From Platynereis dumerilii (Eukaryota; Annelida; Polychaeta; Phyllodocida; Nereididae): a stretch of 64,000 bases of DNA. The first letter of the stretch is position 1; the number at the start of each line of letters is the position of its first letter. Location of the stretch: assembly GCA_026936325.1 (NCBI GenBank), contig JAPTHN010000042.1, forward strand, positions 2,170,001 to 2,234,000. Direction: 5' to 3'. Of the stretch, positions 24,058 to 35,030 are shown piece after piece. Position numbers and translations under genes: made by a program. The notes under the pieces were generated by a model. The model ran no database searches. It was given only the letters and a program-made list of their open reading frames with translations, and was not told where the DNA came from.

Positions 24058-24536
24058 CGTCCTCCTCTCTTTCCTCCACCTCCACTTTCTCCTCCACTTT
24101 CTCCTCCACTTCCTCTTCCTCCTCCTCCTCCTCTTCTCCTCCTCCTTCTCCTCTTCTCTCCTCCTCCTCCTCCTCAATTCCTCCTCCTCTTCCTCCTACT
24201 CGACTTGCTCCTCCTCCAACTCCTCCACCTCCTCCTCCTCCTCCTTCACTTCCTCCTCCTATCACTATCTTGCTCTCTCCTCCTCCTCCTCTTCCTCCTC
24301 CACTTCCTCCTCCCACTCCTCCATTTGCCCCTCCTCCTCCTCCTCCTCCTCCTTCTCCTCCTCCTCCTTCTCCTCCTCCTCCTCTTCCTCCTCCTCCTCC
24401 TCTTCCTCCTCCGCCTCCTCCTCCTCCTTCTCCTCCTCTGCCTCCTCCTCCTCTTTCTCCTCCTCCTCTTTCTCCTCCTCCTCTTTCTCCTCCTCCTCTT
24501 TCTCCTCCTCCTCTTCTCTCATCATCCTCCTGCTCC
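24058..24536 (+). repeat. (TCC)n tract, unit 3
   Basis: About 480 bp. The island is of the unit 1 type (CTATCACTATC), and the 3' half has five regular TCCTCCTCCTCTTTC repeats of 15 bp. Confidence 0.95.
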
Positions 24537-25124
24537 CCCTATCCATTTTCTCATTCTCTCTCCTGCATTTAACCGATCTGATGTCTTGAGCAATTTTTTA
24601 CCATACCCTAGGTGGATTCAGTCTCTTTGATTTGAAGTTTCTATTTCAACAAGATCGCACACAGAAATAATAGGTTTACATAGAAAGCTGGTTATAAAAC
24701 ATAAAGGTAACATCAAAGTCAAAGTTTGGGCAAACATAAAATGTGATTTGATCTTTTTTTCCTGTGAAGGCAATCAACTTCAAACATTTGAATGTCTAAT
24801 TTTACAAAATTTTAAAACATCACCCTAATCATGCAGCCTAAACATTCGGTAATTTCAAATTACAGGAACTTAATATCTTGTAATCAAAGTTGTTTCTTTG
24901 AAGTGCATAAACTAGTTCTCGTAGCGATTTTGGAGATATGGTATTTGTGAATCAATTATCCCTTAGCATGTGGAACTATATATAGTTAAACAGAAAAAAA
25001 TGTAGCCCCCTCCCCCAGTCCACATCTTCGTTTTGTTACATACTTTATATTCTGTATCTATGCACTTGATGAGACAGGCATGCAAGAACCACCATATTTA
25101 AAAGACAACTGTTGTATGTGGGTT

Positions 25125-25196
25125 TTCAGGAGCGAGAATCGAAATAGCGACCCAGAAGTAAGCAGTCCAGTGCTTTACAACTGAGCTAAGTAAAAG
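25125..25196 (-). mobile_element. Minus-strand tRNA-like SINE head, unit 4
   Basis: Carries private changes inside the box regions (GAAATAGCGACCC, AAGTAAAAGG), so the promoter-like boxes are not kept intact. Confidence 0.6.
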
Positions 25197-25934
25197 GAAA
25201 GAAATTACTTCAAAATTGGCTGTCACTGTGTCAGAACACAAAAATAGGAATCAATTTTCTAAAAATAAAATACAATGATTATCATAACGGAAGTAAAAAA
25301 TAGTCATAAAAAAAGGTCATACAAAACCCTGATTGATTTCTGGTGTTGTCCTCTATAAAATTCGAATTATGGTTTTTGGATATATCCGCAGTTACAGTGC
25401 CATGATTGCTGATTTAGGGAAAATCAATTTTCTATGCAAGAAACCCTTTGGTATCTCAGAAACAAATTTTTCCTTAATATTTTAGATTGATATGTAGAGA
25501 TTTTCTCAAGAAAAATGTAATAGACTCCAAGAAAGCAAAAAAGTAAACAAGGAAAAGAAAAATAATGATAATTTGATGATATAATGAAATTGACCTTGCC
25601 AGCTTTCAACATCAATAAAATGTAAATTGGAGAGGCGAGAAGTAAATTGTGGCATTGAGAGAATAAAGGCTCTATTCTACGACTAGAGCAAAATAGTGTG
25701 AGGTAAGATTACTTTCTATGTACCTTCATTATTTCTCTTTGTTGCCATAATTCTCTTATCAGTATTCACCTCCTTCTGTTGCCCTTCTTTATTTCCCCCT
25801 TCCTTCCTTGCAAGAGAAGAACAACCAATTTAAAACTACATTCTACATCCTTCGTTTCCCTTTTTTTTCATTACTCTCTTTCACCTCCCTTTGTTGCCCT
25901 TCTCTATTTCCCCCTTTCTTACCTTATCAGAGAA

Positions 25935-26106
25935 GGGAGGGTTAGCCAAGTGGTAGTGCGCAGGGCTGCCAATTGCTGAGTCCAGTGTTCAAATCCTGCT
26001 TTAGCTGGATCACTTTGGCCCCTGTGTTTATTTATATCTTGATATACACTAGAATATAATAATCACAGTGAACTCATTGTTTCCTCCTGTCCTCATCTAT
26101 TTCATT
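25935..26106 (+). mobile_element. Plus-strand tRNA-derived SINE, unit 4
   Basis: Slightly different A-box region (TTAGCCAAGTGGTAGTGCGC), closer to a genuine A box than in the other units. It is preceded by a 6-bp shortening of the GGGAGAGG run. Confidence 0.65.
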
Positions 26107-26793
26107 CATTATGTTTGCATTTGTCTTTATTGTCACTATTTAAAGTCCCTCTGCCTCTGTTTGAAAGATAAAATTGCATGGTTGCCAAACACAGAACTGT
26201 GTTTCCACAGCTACTGCAGACATGTGAGAAACTCGTTTGCCATTTGTCAATTTGACAAGAATTATACATATATGTTTTCAAAGCTTATATCACCAGCCAG
26301 AACAATCAAACACCATTCCTATTTAAATTGAACCAATTTACAAGGGAAAATTGAGGCAAGGAGCTCATATATTTTCCGGTTCTACAGCCAGGACAATGAA
26401 TTAAACTTAATGAACCGAATTCTTTTTGTAATTTCAGTGTCATCAATTTTCCACTGATGAGTACAGACAAAATGAAATTGGACAAGAACCCTGTTTTCTG
26501 GAAATGGGAGAAAAGAAGCAATTGATGAATTAGTGTGAGAAAAGGATGTATGCATTTCCTGGTTGAAGGCACCTTTTTTCCCTGTATTTTTTAGATCAAT
26601 TGCTGTCACCTCAAATATCCAATTATTATTTTAGAAAGAAAACAAAAACAAAAAACACTACCTTAGTATTTTAATAAATGATGCTCTTATCAACTTTGAT
26701 TTCCTTAAGGCTTACAATCGTATTGATTATCAACTAACTATAAGAAATTTTTCATGCATTACTGATCGTGCTGGTCAAGAAAGTATTATTATC

Positions 26794-27089
26794 GTCCTCC
26801 TCTCTTTCCTCCACCTCCACTTCCTCCTCCACTTTCTCCTCCACTTCCTCCTCTTTCTCCTCCTCCTCCTCTTCCTCCTCCTCCTCCTCCTTCTCCTCTT
26901 CCTCCTCCTCCTCCTCCTCCTCCTCCACTTCCTCGTCCTCCTCTTCCTCCTACTCGACTTGCTCCTCCTCCAACTCCTCCACATCCTCCTCCTCCTCCTC
27001 CACTTCCTCCTCCTATCCACTATCTTGCTCTCTCCTCCTCTTCCAATTCCTTCTCCACTTCCTCCCCCTCCTCCTCCACCTCCTCCTCC

Positions 27090-27124
<35 letters not shown>

Positions 27125-27286
27125 CTCCTCTTCCTCCTCCTCCTCCTCTTCCTCCTCCTCCTCCTCCTTCTCCTCCTCTGCCTCCTCCTCCTCCTTCTCC
27201 TCCACCTCCTCCTCCTCCTCCTCTTTCTCCTCCTCCTCCTCCTCCTTCTCCTTCTCCTCTTCTCTCCTCATCCTCCTGGTCCCCCT
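26794..27286 (+). repeat. (TCC)n tract, unit 4
   Basis: About 490 bp, with an island of the unit 2 type. A stray CCTCGTCCTCC and CTCCACATCC are private variants. Confidence 0.95.
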
Positions 27287-27977
27287 ATCAATTTTCTCAT
27301 TCTCTCTCCTGCATTTAACCGACTTATGTCTTGAGCAATTTTTTACCATACCCTAGGTGGATTCAGTCTCTTTGATTTGAAGTTTCTATTTCAACAAGAT
27401 CGCACACAGAAATAATAGGTTTACATAGAAAGCTGGTTATAAAACATAAAGGTAACATCAAAGTCAAAGTTTGGGCAAACATAAAATGTGATTTTATCTT
27501 TTTTTCCTGTGAAGGCAATCAACTTCAAACATTTGAATCTCTAACTTTACAAAATTTTAAAACATCATCCTAATCATGCAGCCTAAACATTCGGTAATTT
27601 CAAATTACAGGAACTTAATATCTTTTAATCAAAGTTGTTTCTTTGAAGTGCATAAACTAGTTCTCGTAGCGATTTTGGAGATATGGTATTTGTGAATCAA
27701 TTATCCCTTAGCATGTGGAACTATATATAGTTAAACAGAAAAAAATGTAGCCCCCTCCCCCAGTCCACATCTTCGTTTTGTTACATACTTTCGAATGCAT
27801 GCACAGTCACAATTTTTCAAAGGCTTCACTGGCCTGTCATTTTAAGTGCTAGACCTTGGCGAAAGTGTCTGAAACCAAAAATTTGTTAGTTTTAATGGCA
27901 CCATCTGTGAAAGTAATGACTGATCGAGGAAAGATTTTTGAAATTTTTTTATTTCTCATCGTCTGGATGACAGCGGA

Positions 27978-28014
27978 TATCTATCTATCTATTTGTCTAT
28001 TCATACATCTATAA

Positions 28015-28049
<35 letters not shown>

Positions 28050-28090
28050 GACTTATCTATCGATTTATCTATCTATCTATCTATCTATCC
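27978..28090 (+). repeat. (TCTA)n microsatellite, copy 1a
   Basis: About 110 bp of TCTA with ATCGA and TTTA interruptions. Confidence 0.95.
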
Positions 28091-28598
28091 ACTCTGACTA
28101 AGAAAAAAAAGGGCAATCATGGTTCCAAGAGCACCACATGTGCAAACTGTACTTTATACATTTACCAATAAACATGTATATGAAGAGGACCTTAACCATC
28201 AGATTTGGAAACTAAGTTTTAAAAGGTTCCAGCATCATCATATCCATTGTGTGGCTAAACAGAAAACTGAAATTTGGCCAAATCGATAATACATTTTGTT
28301 ACTTACTTTCAAAAGCCTGGAAAGTCATCATATTTTTGAAGGCGTCACTGGCCTTGCGTTTTAAGTGCTAGACCTTGGCAGAAGTCTCTGAAACAAATGA
28401 CTTTTGTAAGTTTTTATGGCACCATCTGTGAAAGTAATGACTGATTGAGGAAACATCCTTGAAATTTCTCCACTTCTTGAAATCCATTGTGCTTCAGCGA
28501 TATTACTATTGTGCCCATCACTTGTCATTAACAGATCATTAAAGGATATATAGATGCTCCTTGGTTATGATTTTTTTCTTATCGCCTCGAAGACATCG

Positions 28599-28655
28599 GA
28601 TACCTATCCATCTGTCTATCTATATATCGATCCATCTATCTATCTATCTATCGAT
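28599..28655 (+). repeat. (TCTA)n microsatellite, copy 1b
   Basis: About 57 bp, interrupted by ATATATCGATC. Paralogous to the tracts at 44055 and 57891. Confidence 0.95.
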
Positions 28656-29790
28656 AAGACAAGTTTATTCAGAAAAGAGGCAATCATTGTTCCGCAAACC
28701 ACATGTGCAAACTGTACTTTGTACATTTACCAATACATATATATGAAGACGACCATAAACATCAGATTTGGAAACTCAGTGTTAAAAGATTCCAGCATCA
28801 TCAATCTGAGGATTAAACATATCAAATTAAAAACAGATGGTTTGCGAAGATGGTGCAATATTTTACATCACATGATCTGATCCAGAGATGTCATCATGTG
28901 TTTGCACAACCTTATGTCTCTCCAGTTCCTCACATAAATCTTGGGATAATTTGTCTTTTTTCTCATGATGCAGCTTGATAACAGGTTCATGATGAAAGCT
29001 TAAACCATGGATGAGGAATTTAATCTAAATGATGAAATCAAATTGTTCAGAGACAGCACATCCAATGTGACTTGATGATTTTAGGGGAGAAAGAAAGGAA
29101 ATAAGATTATGTTTAATGCGTTCTGAGGGATTGATTTGATTTAAATGCTGCAATTTTCATCTCTTAATTGTTGTTTCAAGACGTCAAAGTGATCAAATCT
29201 CGTTTCGGTTGTTGAAGGACCAGATTATGTTTTTCAAATGTGATTCACATTTATTCATCTGTGTTTAGATCTTTGTGATTCACTGAAGTCCTTGATATTT
29301 GGCCATGTCAGGCGATATTTTTTAAATATATAAATTTAAATCATAACTTATAACAACAGATACACCTGTACCTCACAAGTAAATGAAACAGGTGATGTAT
29401 TGCAGTTGTGGCAATGCTCAACATCCTCACCAATCTGCTTGTAGAAGCAAGGATACTCATCCGATGAGACAAATACACACTGTTATAAAGGAGGATATTT
29501 GAAGCATTGACAGAAGAGGGATACAAATGATTGACAAATAAACATCTTTGACAGGTAAGTGAACTCCGCTCCCATTGAAATTTGATACTATATTCTACAA
29601 ATGAATCTGAAACTCAATTTTTAACTGTTTTCTTGGAAAAAAAGCTGCCAGCCTGTAAACATCAGGTTCTCAATGTCAGTTTTATAACATTTCAGTGTCA
29701 TTGAAATTGTCTGGCAAGTAGGTTTGAGAAAAGAATTGACAATACATGCCAAACTGAAAACATGTGCTGATAACACACCAAGATGCAGTA
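28656..29790. other. Copy 1 right part: no gene recognised
   Basis: Collinear with 44120-45257 of copy 2. No frame persists in both copies. Contains GTAAGT-like words (29546, 45020) but no supporting exon. Confidence 0.45.
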
Positions 29791-29791
29791 A

Positions 29792-30200
29792 GGGACTGTT
29801 CAGAATTCATGACTGGTGGGGGGTTGAGAGTTTTGCTGCAACTTCCCGTCAAAATTTGATACCCCCCTTGATTTTCATGCAGATTTTTAGTACCCCACTT
29901 TTAGGTTTCACGTATATTTATAGTGCCCCCCTTTCAACATACAAAGTAATACACATGGTATATACTGATATACACAGCAACGTGTGCAGATTCGCTTCAT
30001 TTCGCGGACTTTTGCACGTTAAAAAATCCAATTAAAATGAGTTTATGCATGGTTTTTTAAAATTTTTTCTTTTTTAGAATTTCTTACCTCCCTAGGAAGT
30101 GTTGTCAAAAATTAATACCCCCCTCCTGAAACACATGTGAAAAGTTAGTACCTCCTCGACCAAAACTCCCACCCCCCCAGTCATAAATTCTGAACGGTCG
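29792..30200. mobile_element. MITE with G/C-run ends, copy 1
   Basis: Left end GGGACTGTTCAGAATTCATG, then a G run. The right end is a C run, then AGTCATAAATTCTGAACGGTC, the near-perfect inverse of the left. The body has repeated TACCCCC words in both orientations. It is present at the same place in copy 2, so it predates that duplication. Confidence 0.75.
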
Positions 30201-31989
30201 GTAATTGACATCACATTTGATCAGGTGAGGATTTTTTTACAGTTCCCCAAATAAATCTTGTAATGATTTGTCTTTACTCTCGTGACGCAGCTTTATGAAG
30301 CCTAAACCAATGCAGAGAAATTTAATCTAAATGCTCGAACCAAATTGTTCAAAGAGCCACTTTCTGCCACACGGAAAAAAGAACACCAGATTTTGTTTAA
30401 CGCTTTCTGATGAATTGATTTAATCTAAATGCTATAATTTCCATCTCATAATTGTTATTTCAAGACATCAAAGTGATAAAATCTTTATTCTGTGGTCTTC
30501 AAATGAGATTCGCAATCATTCACCCAAATATGTCCTGGCTAATATTTTAAAACTGCATTTTGATTTGCATGCAGTCCTTGTCATATTTACGAGGAATCTC
30601 AACTTCTTTTCTATCCTGTTGATCTGTGATATCACGTTTCAACCAGGTGCCATAGCTTGCATCCCTATTCTCCAGCATTACGATGTATTTGAAATAGCTG
30701 ATGGTTCAACTGAAATGCAAGTATGTCATTCTATGAAAGTTTGAAAAACAACAACAGAGAAGGCTTTGTTCTTGCAATAGTCAACAGCTGGTGATGATAT
30801 AAATCTCAATTTTTCTTACTTTTATCTTTCCTTGATAATAGGCAATCTTTCTTGGTTACGATCTTGCTCCCAAAACAACCTTGATCTTTGGATCATACTT
30901 CTGCCAGATTTCCCTACACCCCTTGATCTCAATGAATCTCATATCTGCACTGGTGCAAAAATGTCACATGACCAACCAGCTGTGTCACATGATTAATATG
31001 GATGATAAACCCTTGTGCCCCTGGAAATTATTTGCTCTTTGGTGAATTCTTGTGAGATTCCCTTTTTTATGATACCAGTTGTGCCTACTTTCATATTTGT
31101 TATACAAGTTTTGAATGTAATTTCAAATAGAGACAACTATCTACTTAGAGTTTTTTGTCTACACATTAGTGGCAAGTTTCAGTAAAATATATCTGTCAGA
31201 TCTATTATTCAATATCATGGACAAGATTCATTACATCTCCCTGTGTCAAGCATTGATCTTGTGATGCCACACACATTAGAGGATGTGGAAATTTTGTATT
31301 TCAGAAGTTCCTGAAAGTTTCAATATACAGTAACACTGAATATTTTGTGCTGCACCCCAGTATCTCCAAATTATGTATTCATATTGAAGTTGAGGTTTAC
31401 AGTTCTATACTGTACAATTCTCTAGCCATTAGTTTCTGCTTATTACATCAAATGCATAAAGTTGCTATCCAGCATTACCTTTGCATTAAACATCATTAAT
31501 TTCTATGCAGATGAAGTTCTTCATATTTTATGGTTAAAGGTAGTAGAGAGGTATGTCTCATATGTCTGCATTATTGACCAATGGTATTAATATTTTCATG
31601 GGAATGAACATGTGTTCCTTTGCTGGATACATCCGAAAAACTTTTCCCGTTGCTGTTGCATGAATATATGTATCACAGCTGACCAATATTATATTTATGA
31701 AAGGGAGCACTTATTCTTTGTGCTTTGTCCGGTCCTTTGCTATCTATAAGTGTAAGGTACAAGTTCTCTCGTCTTACATGAAGTGCATTCCTTCCAGCGA
31801 ATGTAGACCAATTCACTGTCAGGCCTAAACCTATATTCCATTTCTCTTATATTTTTGCAATTTGAAAACATTGTCTTGAAACAAAATTAATATGTCATAT
31901 ATGTATTTGAAATGCCATCATTAAAACAACTTACACTCAAAGAGTGATGAGTACTTACAATAGGTAGTTAATAGTGTGTCCAAGGGACC
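30201..31989. other. Copy 1 right part: no gene recognised
   Basis: Collinear with 45668-47670 of copy 2, about 93-95% identical by eye. Copy 2 has an extra hAT-like element here (46669); the empty site in copy 1 is near 31157 (GTCTACACATTAGTGGCAAG). No coding evidence. Confidence 0.45.
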
Positions 31990-31994
31990 TTTCT

Positions 31995-32228
31995 CAAAAA
32001 TTAATTTAATTCCCAGTGGCATTATTTTACTCAATCAGAATCATATATTATTACATAAATTAGTTATACATTATATATAATTATAACTATAGTTCATATA
32101 CCTAACTGTAACATCATCCTAACTGTAATTTGACTAGTGCACATTTTAACAAAACCAACCAAATTTTCAATGTACTTTGTTACGATGTGAACAATAAAAC
32201 TTCTTATTCTTATACTTATTCTTAATCT
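31995..32228 (+). mobile_element. LINE-like 3' fragment, copy 1 only
   Basis: An insertion relative to copy 2, which reads AAGGGACCTCTCTGTCCTCC at the same place. It ends AACAATAAAACTTCTTATTC with TTCTTA repeats, like the fragment at 4185-4279. It inserted after, or was lost from copy 2 since, the duplication. Confidence 0.55.
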
Positions 32229-32603
32229 TCCCAAGGTCTTGTTCTGCAAGGTGTTGGTATGGGATATTGAATTTGAAGTCTGTTATTGCTAATTTGCTGA
32301 ACAAGAGAGAAACATATATCTGTCAACAGAGTATATAGATTTTGTGAAAGTTCATATGGTTAATTTACACTTCAATATATAAACACAAATTGTTTGTCAT
32401 CTTAGTTCAGAGAGACGAAGACAACAGTTACTGATTCACAGTTACTACATTCATGCATCATAATGCTGTACGAATTGAGAGATTACATGTGAAATGAAGT
32501 GTTAAGTATCTTCCCTGCATTTCTTTACCAATGTAAATAAGATGGTTTGAAATATAGAATCAATGCCAGTGACAACAATGAGTCATACTTTTTTTTAATG
32601 TAG

Positions 32604-32824
32604 AGCAATGTTTTAATCAAAGGATACATTTTGATCTGAATCGATTGGTGGCTTTATCCTTGCCAACAGTAGCCAGACTGGCGATAAGTTTCAACAGAGC
32701 AGTTGGTAGTCCCGCAGTTACACTGCAAGGCACTGCACAAACACTGGAGCACAGCAAGAGTTGTTTAATACACGACCACTCATATCGTACTCTATCTAGT
32801 GCATTTGCATGTGAAATACCATAA
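32604..32824 (+). CDS. Candidate terminal coding exon, copy 1 (speculative)
   Basis: A polypyrimidine tract and TAG acceptor (CTTTTTTTTAATGTAG) precede 32604. The frame then runs about 73 codons, from EQCFNQRIHFDL to SSAFACEIP, and ends at TAA. The copy 2 counterpart is open in the same frame over the same length with no indel and stops at the same codon position. By eye about 27 of roughly 220 bases differ, most of them changing the residue, while flanks on both sides differ by about 5-6% and contain indels. The segment is GC-richer than its surroundings. No protein family is recognised, and no upstream exon could be linked. Alternatives are chance open frame or an unrelated divergence hotspot. 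Confidence 0.25.
32727..32773 (+). repeat. 47-nt segment with exact inverted copy downstream
   Basis: Begins AAGGCACTGCACAAACACTG and ends AGTTGTTTAATACAC. Its exact reverse complement lies at 33506-33552. It falls inside the candidate exon and carries the copy 1 version of all variable sites. Confidence 0.95.
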
Positions 32825-33505
32825 TGTCAGTTGGAGCTGGATGATGACATTATGGTGTCTTAAAAACTGATGTGTTTGACATACAAGTTGATCAGACACA
32901 CTTTTTAAAGATGTGGAGTCGTTTGTCTTAGACAGTCAGAAGTGGCAGAGCAAGAAATGTGAAACCAGAGCCATTCAAATTAGAAGGATTATGTTGCATC
33001 AAGGCTAACGGAATTTGCCATTTATATGGACGAATTTGAATCTTCTCAATTTGTTTCAAGATTTCCTTGTGGCTTCGGAATTGTAATCATGCAGAATTCA
33101 ATAATAATATTTCTTGAAGCTGAGAGTATATGGAAGCAGACTAATTAAATTCCAGGATTTTCTTATTTGTGTGAAATAATGTAAAAGAAGGTATTCAATG
33201 TCATTCAATAACATGATCCCATTATGGCTATGCAATATTTATTTGGCAAAGAATGAATATAATTTGGAAAATGTATGCACTGAGGCGGAAGAAATTAAAT
33301 TAGATTTTTCTGTCAAATGCATTGTTAGTTCTAAAAATTGGTATAAAAACCAGTTGTTTGTATGACAGTTGCATTAGTAATATGACACTCAATTTCTAGT
33401 TCGGTAGATCTAATCACAATTGTGAAATAACTATTTAAAATTATTTTGTATAGGTATAGAATTAAATGCATATTATTTAAAAATAAGAGTCAGGACATCA
33501 AAAGA
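32825..33505. other. 3' flank of candidate exon: no gene recognised
   Basis: Collinear with 48231-48895. AT-rich with high similarity between copies, consistent with an untranslated or intergenic region. Confidence 0.4.
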
Positions 33506-33552
33506 GTGTATTAAACAACTCTTGCTGTGCTCCAGTGTTTGTGCAGTGCCTT
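33506..33552 (-). repeat. 47-nt inverted copy of exon-like sequence
   Basis: Exact reverse complement of 32727-32773. Copy 2 lacks it: around 48900 it has GGATCTCAGCCAGATCCTG (itself a small palindrome) instead. The insertion is therefore specific to copy 1 and recent, since no mismatch has accumulated. Confidence 0.95.
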
Positions 33553-33919
33553 CAAAAGAGTTATTACGCAAAATATGTCTTTGAATATCTCATATACTTC
33601 GAGCAGGTATTTTGAACTTCTCAAAGACGCAACCATTATTATTTTTCACCTGTGACATTGCTGCATTGAAATATGTGTACAGATTAAGAAATATTGTACA
33701 ACAAATATGATATCACTTAATTGCCTTACTATTTTATTCTGATCCATTCTGTGCACAAGTAAGGAGTTCACATCATCAGAGTGGTCTCATTATCTAACGC
33801 TGTTTCATGTGCTATGTGCATTTGGCTGCATCTATAGGGAATATTGCTCAGTAATATGCAGTCAAGTTCCTATAATATAGTATGCAGTGTCTAACACAGC
33901 ATACCTTTTGATGTACATG

Positions 33920-34005
33920 ACGGTGCACGGGGGGACGGGGGGCACGGGGGGCATATGCCCCGCAATATTAGACCTGTGCCCCCCCCTCAGATGCCCCCCG
34001 TATGA
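33920..34005 (+). mobile_element. hAT-like MITE fragment, copy 2
   Basis: GGGGGGCATATGCCCCGCAA, GACCTGTGCCCCCCCC and CATATGAACTTTCCAAC match the left half of the element at 224-412. The CAGTGGCG end is replaced by GGTGCACGGGG, and the right half is missing; the sequence passes directly into duplication sequence (TTGGCTTTACCATTCATTC). Confidence 0.6.
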
Positions 34006-35030
34006 ACTTTCCAACCTTGGCTTTACCATTCATTCAGCCCTCTTGGACTGCGTATTGTTCCTGTTGTGGATTTACCCTGACTACCATTGGCTGATTCACC
34101 AGACCCATATTCACCATGTGTATTTCAGCAGCTGAGCAAGGCACAAAGTAAACACCAATGTAGATACACCAATAGCCACTTTACGCAAGGCAACTCATCT
34201 GACACTCTGTCTGGTTCATATGCCTTTGTAATGTCCCGGTATAACGTCATTTTGTCCTCTAAGTGTCATCAAAACCAGTTGTGTTTGCCACAGCCATAGA
34301 CTAGACACTCTTCTCAAAGATGTGGATGAGTTAGAACCTTGTCCCGTTCTGCTTCATGTTCCCAGCAGGGTGACAATATGGAGAAGTTTTGTGTTGAAGA
34401 AAAAATTGTAGTGTCCCAAGACCAAGATGATGCAGACAGATCAAGCCAACTTTGTGTTTTCTTTCAATACTATGATCTTTTCTATCATATTCCATAGAAT
34501 CCCAAACCAGAAAATTGTCCCTTTATATCATCTGTTTACTGATCATTATAGTCTGGATAACTTTTCTTTGATACACACCCTGAAAGAATAGAAACAAATA
34601 CAGATCTTTTTTCTTTTTTGCAAATTTGCATCTGCTCTTCAAACTCGACTGCAGTACAAGTTCGACAGAAGACTACAATGTGCCAAAATATGGACGCGAA
34701 ATATCAGCGTTTAAGATTTTGCAATGGCCAGACCCGCAGCAAAAAAATAAAGAATAAAATCATTTTTTGATATGAGTTTCAAAATTGCAAATGGGGTTGC
34801 ACAAATTCATGGTCACGTGCTTTGTAGAAGAAAACATTTAACCCTATTGGACGTTCACTGCAACAATTCATGACTGCAGCAGTGCAGCTGACTTACAGTC
34901 TTTTGATTCAGAATTTTTGCTGAAAAGCAGCCTTCAATGATTTCAAAGTGAGGCTTAATGTTCTCTAAACAACAGGGCTTATTGCCAGAGTTCCTGATCT
35001 TTGATCTATCGACGCTCCCCTTGAAAAGTA

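Larger units (their letters stand above)
22294..25043 (+). repeat. Array unit 3
   Basis: Left-of-tract markers match unit 1, but the right-of-tract marker GCTCCCCCTATCCATT matches unit 2. Its 5' part (GAGATTTTCTCAAG, GACTCCAAGAAAGC) matches unit 4 and copy 2. Confidence 0.9.
16746..27787 (+). repeat. Tandem array of four 2.74-2.78 kb units
   Basis: The anchor TTTATATTCTGTATCTATGC starts at 16746, 19524, 22294 and 25044, giving unit lengths of 2778, 2770, 2750 and about 2744 bp. The array ends at about 27787, where the sequence changes to the flank that also follows the single modules of copies 2 and 3. Units are about 97-99% identical outside the (TCC)n tract. Each unit holds, in order, a minus-strand tRNA-like head, a plus-strand tRNA-like head, a conserved block of about 600 bp, the (TCC)n tract and a roughly 500-bp tail. 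No gene was found inside a unit. Confidence 0.93.
25044..27787 (+). repeat. Array unit 4
   Basis: Left-of-tract markers match unit 2; the right-of-tract GGTCCCCCTATCAATT matches unit 1. A small deletion occurs near 25250 (TAGGAATCAATTTTC in place of a longer AAAT-rich run), and 25880-25940 has small changes next to the SINE head. Confidence 0.9.
27788..28655 (+). repeat. Local tandem duplication with two (TCTA)n tracts, copy 1 only
   Basis: 27788-28260 and 28300-28790 are two diverged versions of the same sequence (CACTGGCCTGTC / CACTGGCCTTGC, AAGTGCTAGACCTTGGC, ATGTGCAAACTGTAC). Copies 2 and 3 have one version each. The second version is closer to copy 2. The first has a shorter middle, jumping from TTGAAATTTTTT to TTTCTCATCGTCTGG. 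Confidence 0.7.
8133..33738 (+). repeat. Segmental duplication copy 1 (about 25.6 kb)
   Basis: The copy starts at CTGCTCCATTCTCTGCACAA, which matches the starts of copy 2 (33739) and copy 3 (49115). Collinear blocks include 8570-8720 with 33815-33915 and 49195-49320, 10980-11330 with 34100-34400 and 50085-50370, 12420-13200 with 36570-37710 and 51880-52980, 15600-16740 with 39270-40490 and 54210-55440, and 28300-33730 with 43740-49110. Copy 1 differs from the other two by roughly 10-20% at its left end but only about 5-7% from copy 2 at its right end. It is enlarged by a four-unit internal array and by a TTAA-target insertion. Confidence 0.85.

Noticed and set aside
26306-26609. 75- and 88-residue minus-strand frames repeated in the array units (18022, 20876, 23570, 26306)
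   Set aside because: They persist because units are nearly identical. The counterparts in copies 2 and 3 are not open in the same way, and two overlapping frames are equally preserved.
16746-27787. Tandem gene cluster or satellite centromere
   Set aside because: No gene inside the 2.75-kb unit, and only four units with ordinary flanks. A local amplification explains it.
28554-28880. 108-residue frame with YPSVYLYIDPSIYLSID
   Set aside because: Translation of the (TCTA)n microsatellite.
29792-30200. LTR-like element suggested by paired ends at about 0.4 kb
   Set aside because: The ends are inverted, not direct, and no retroelement parts were seen.
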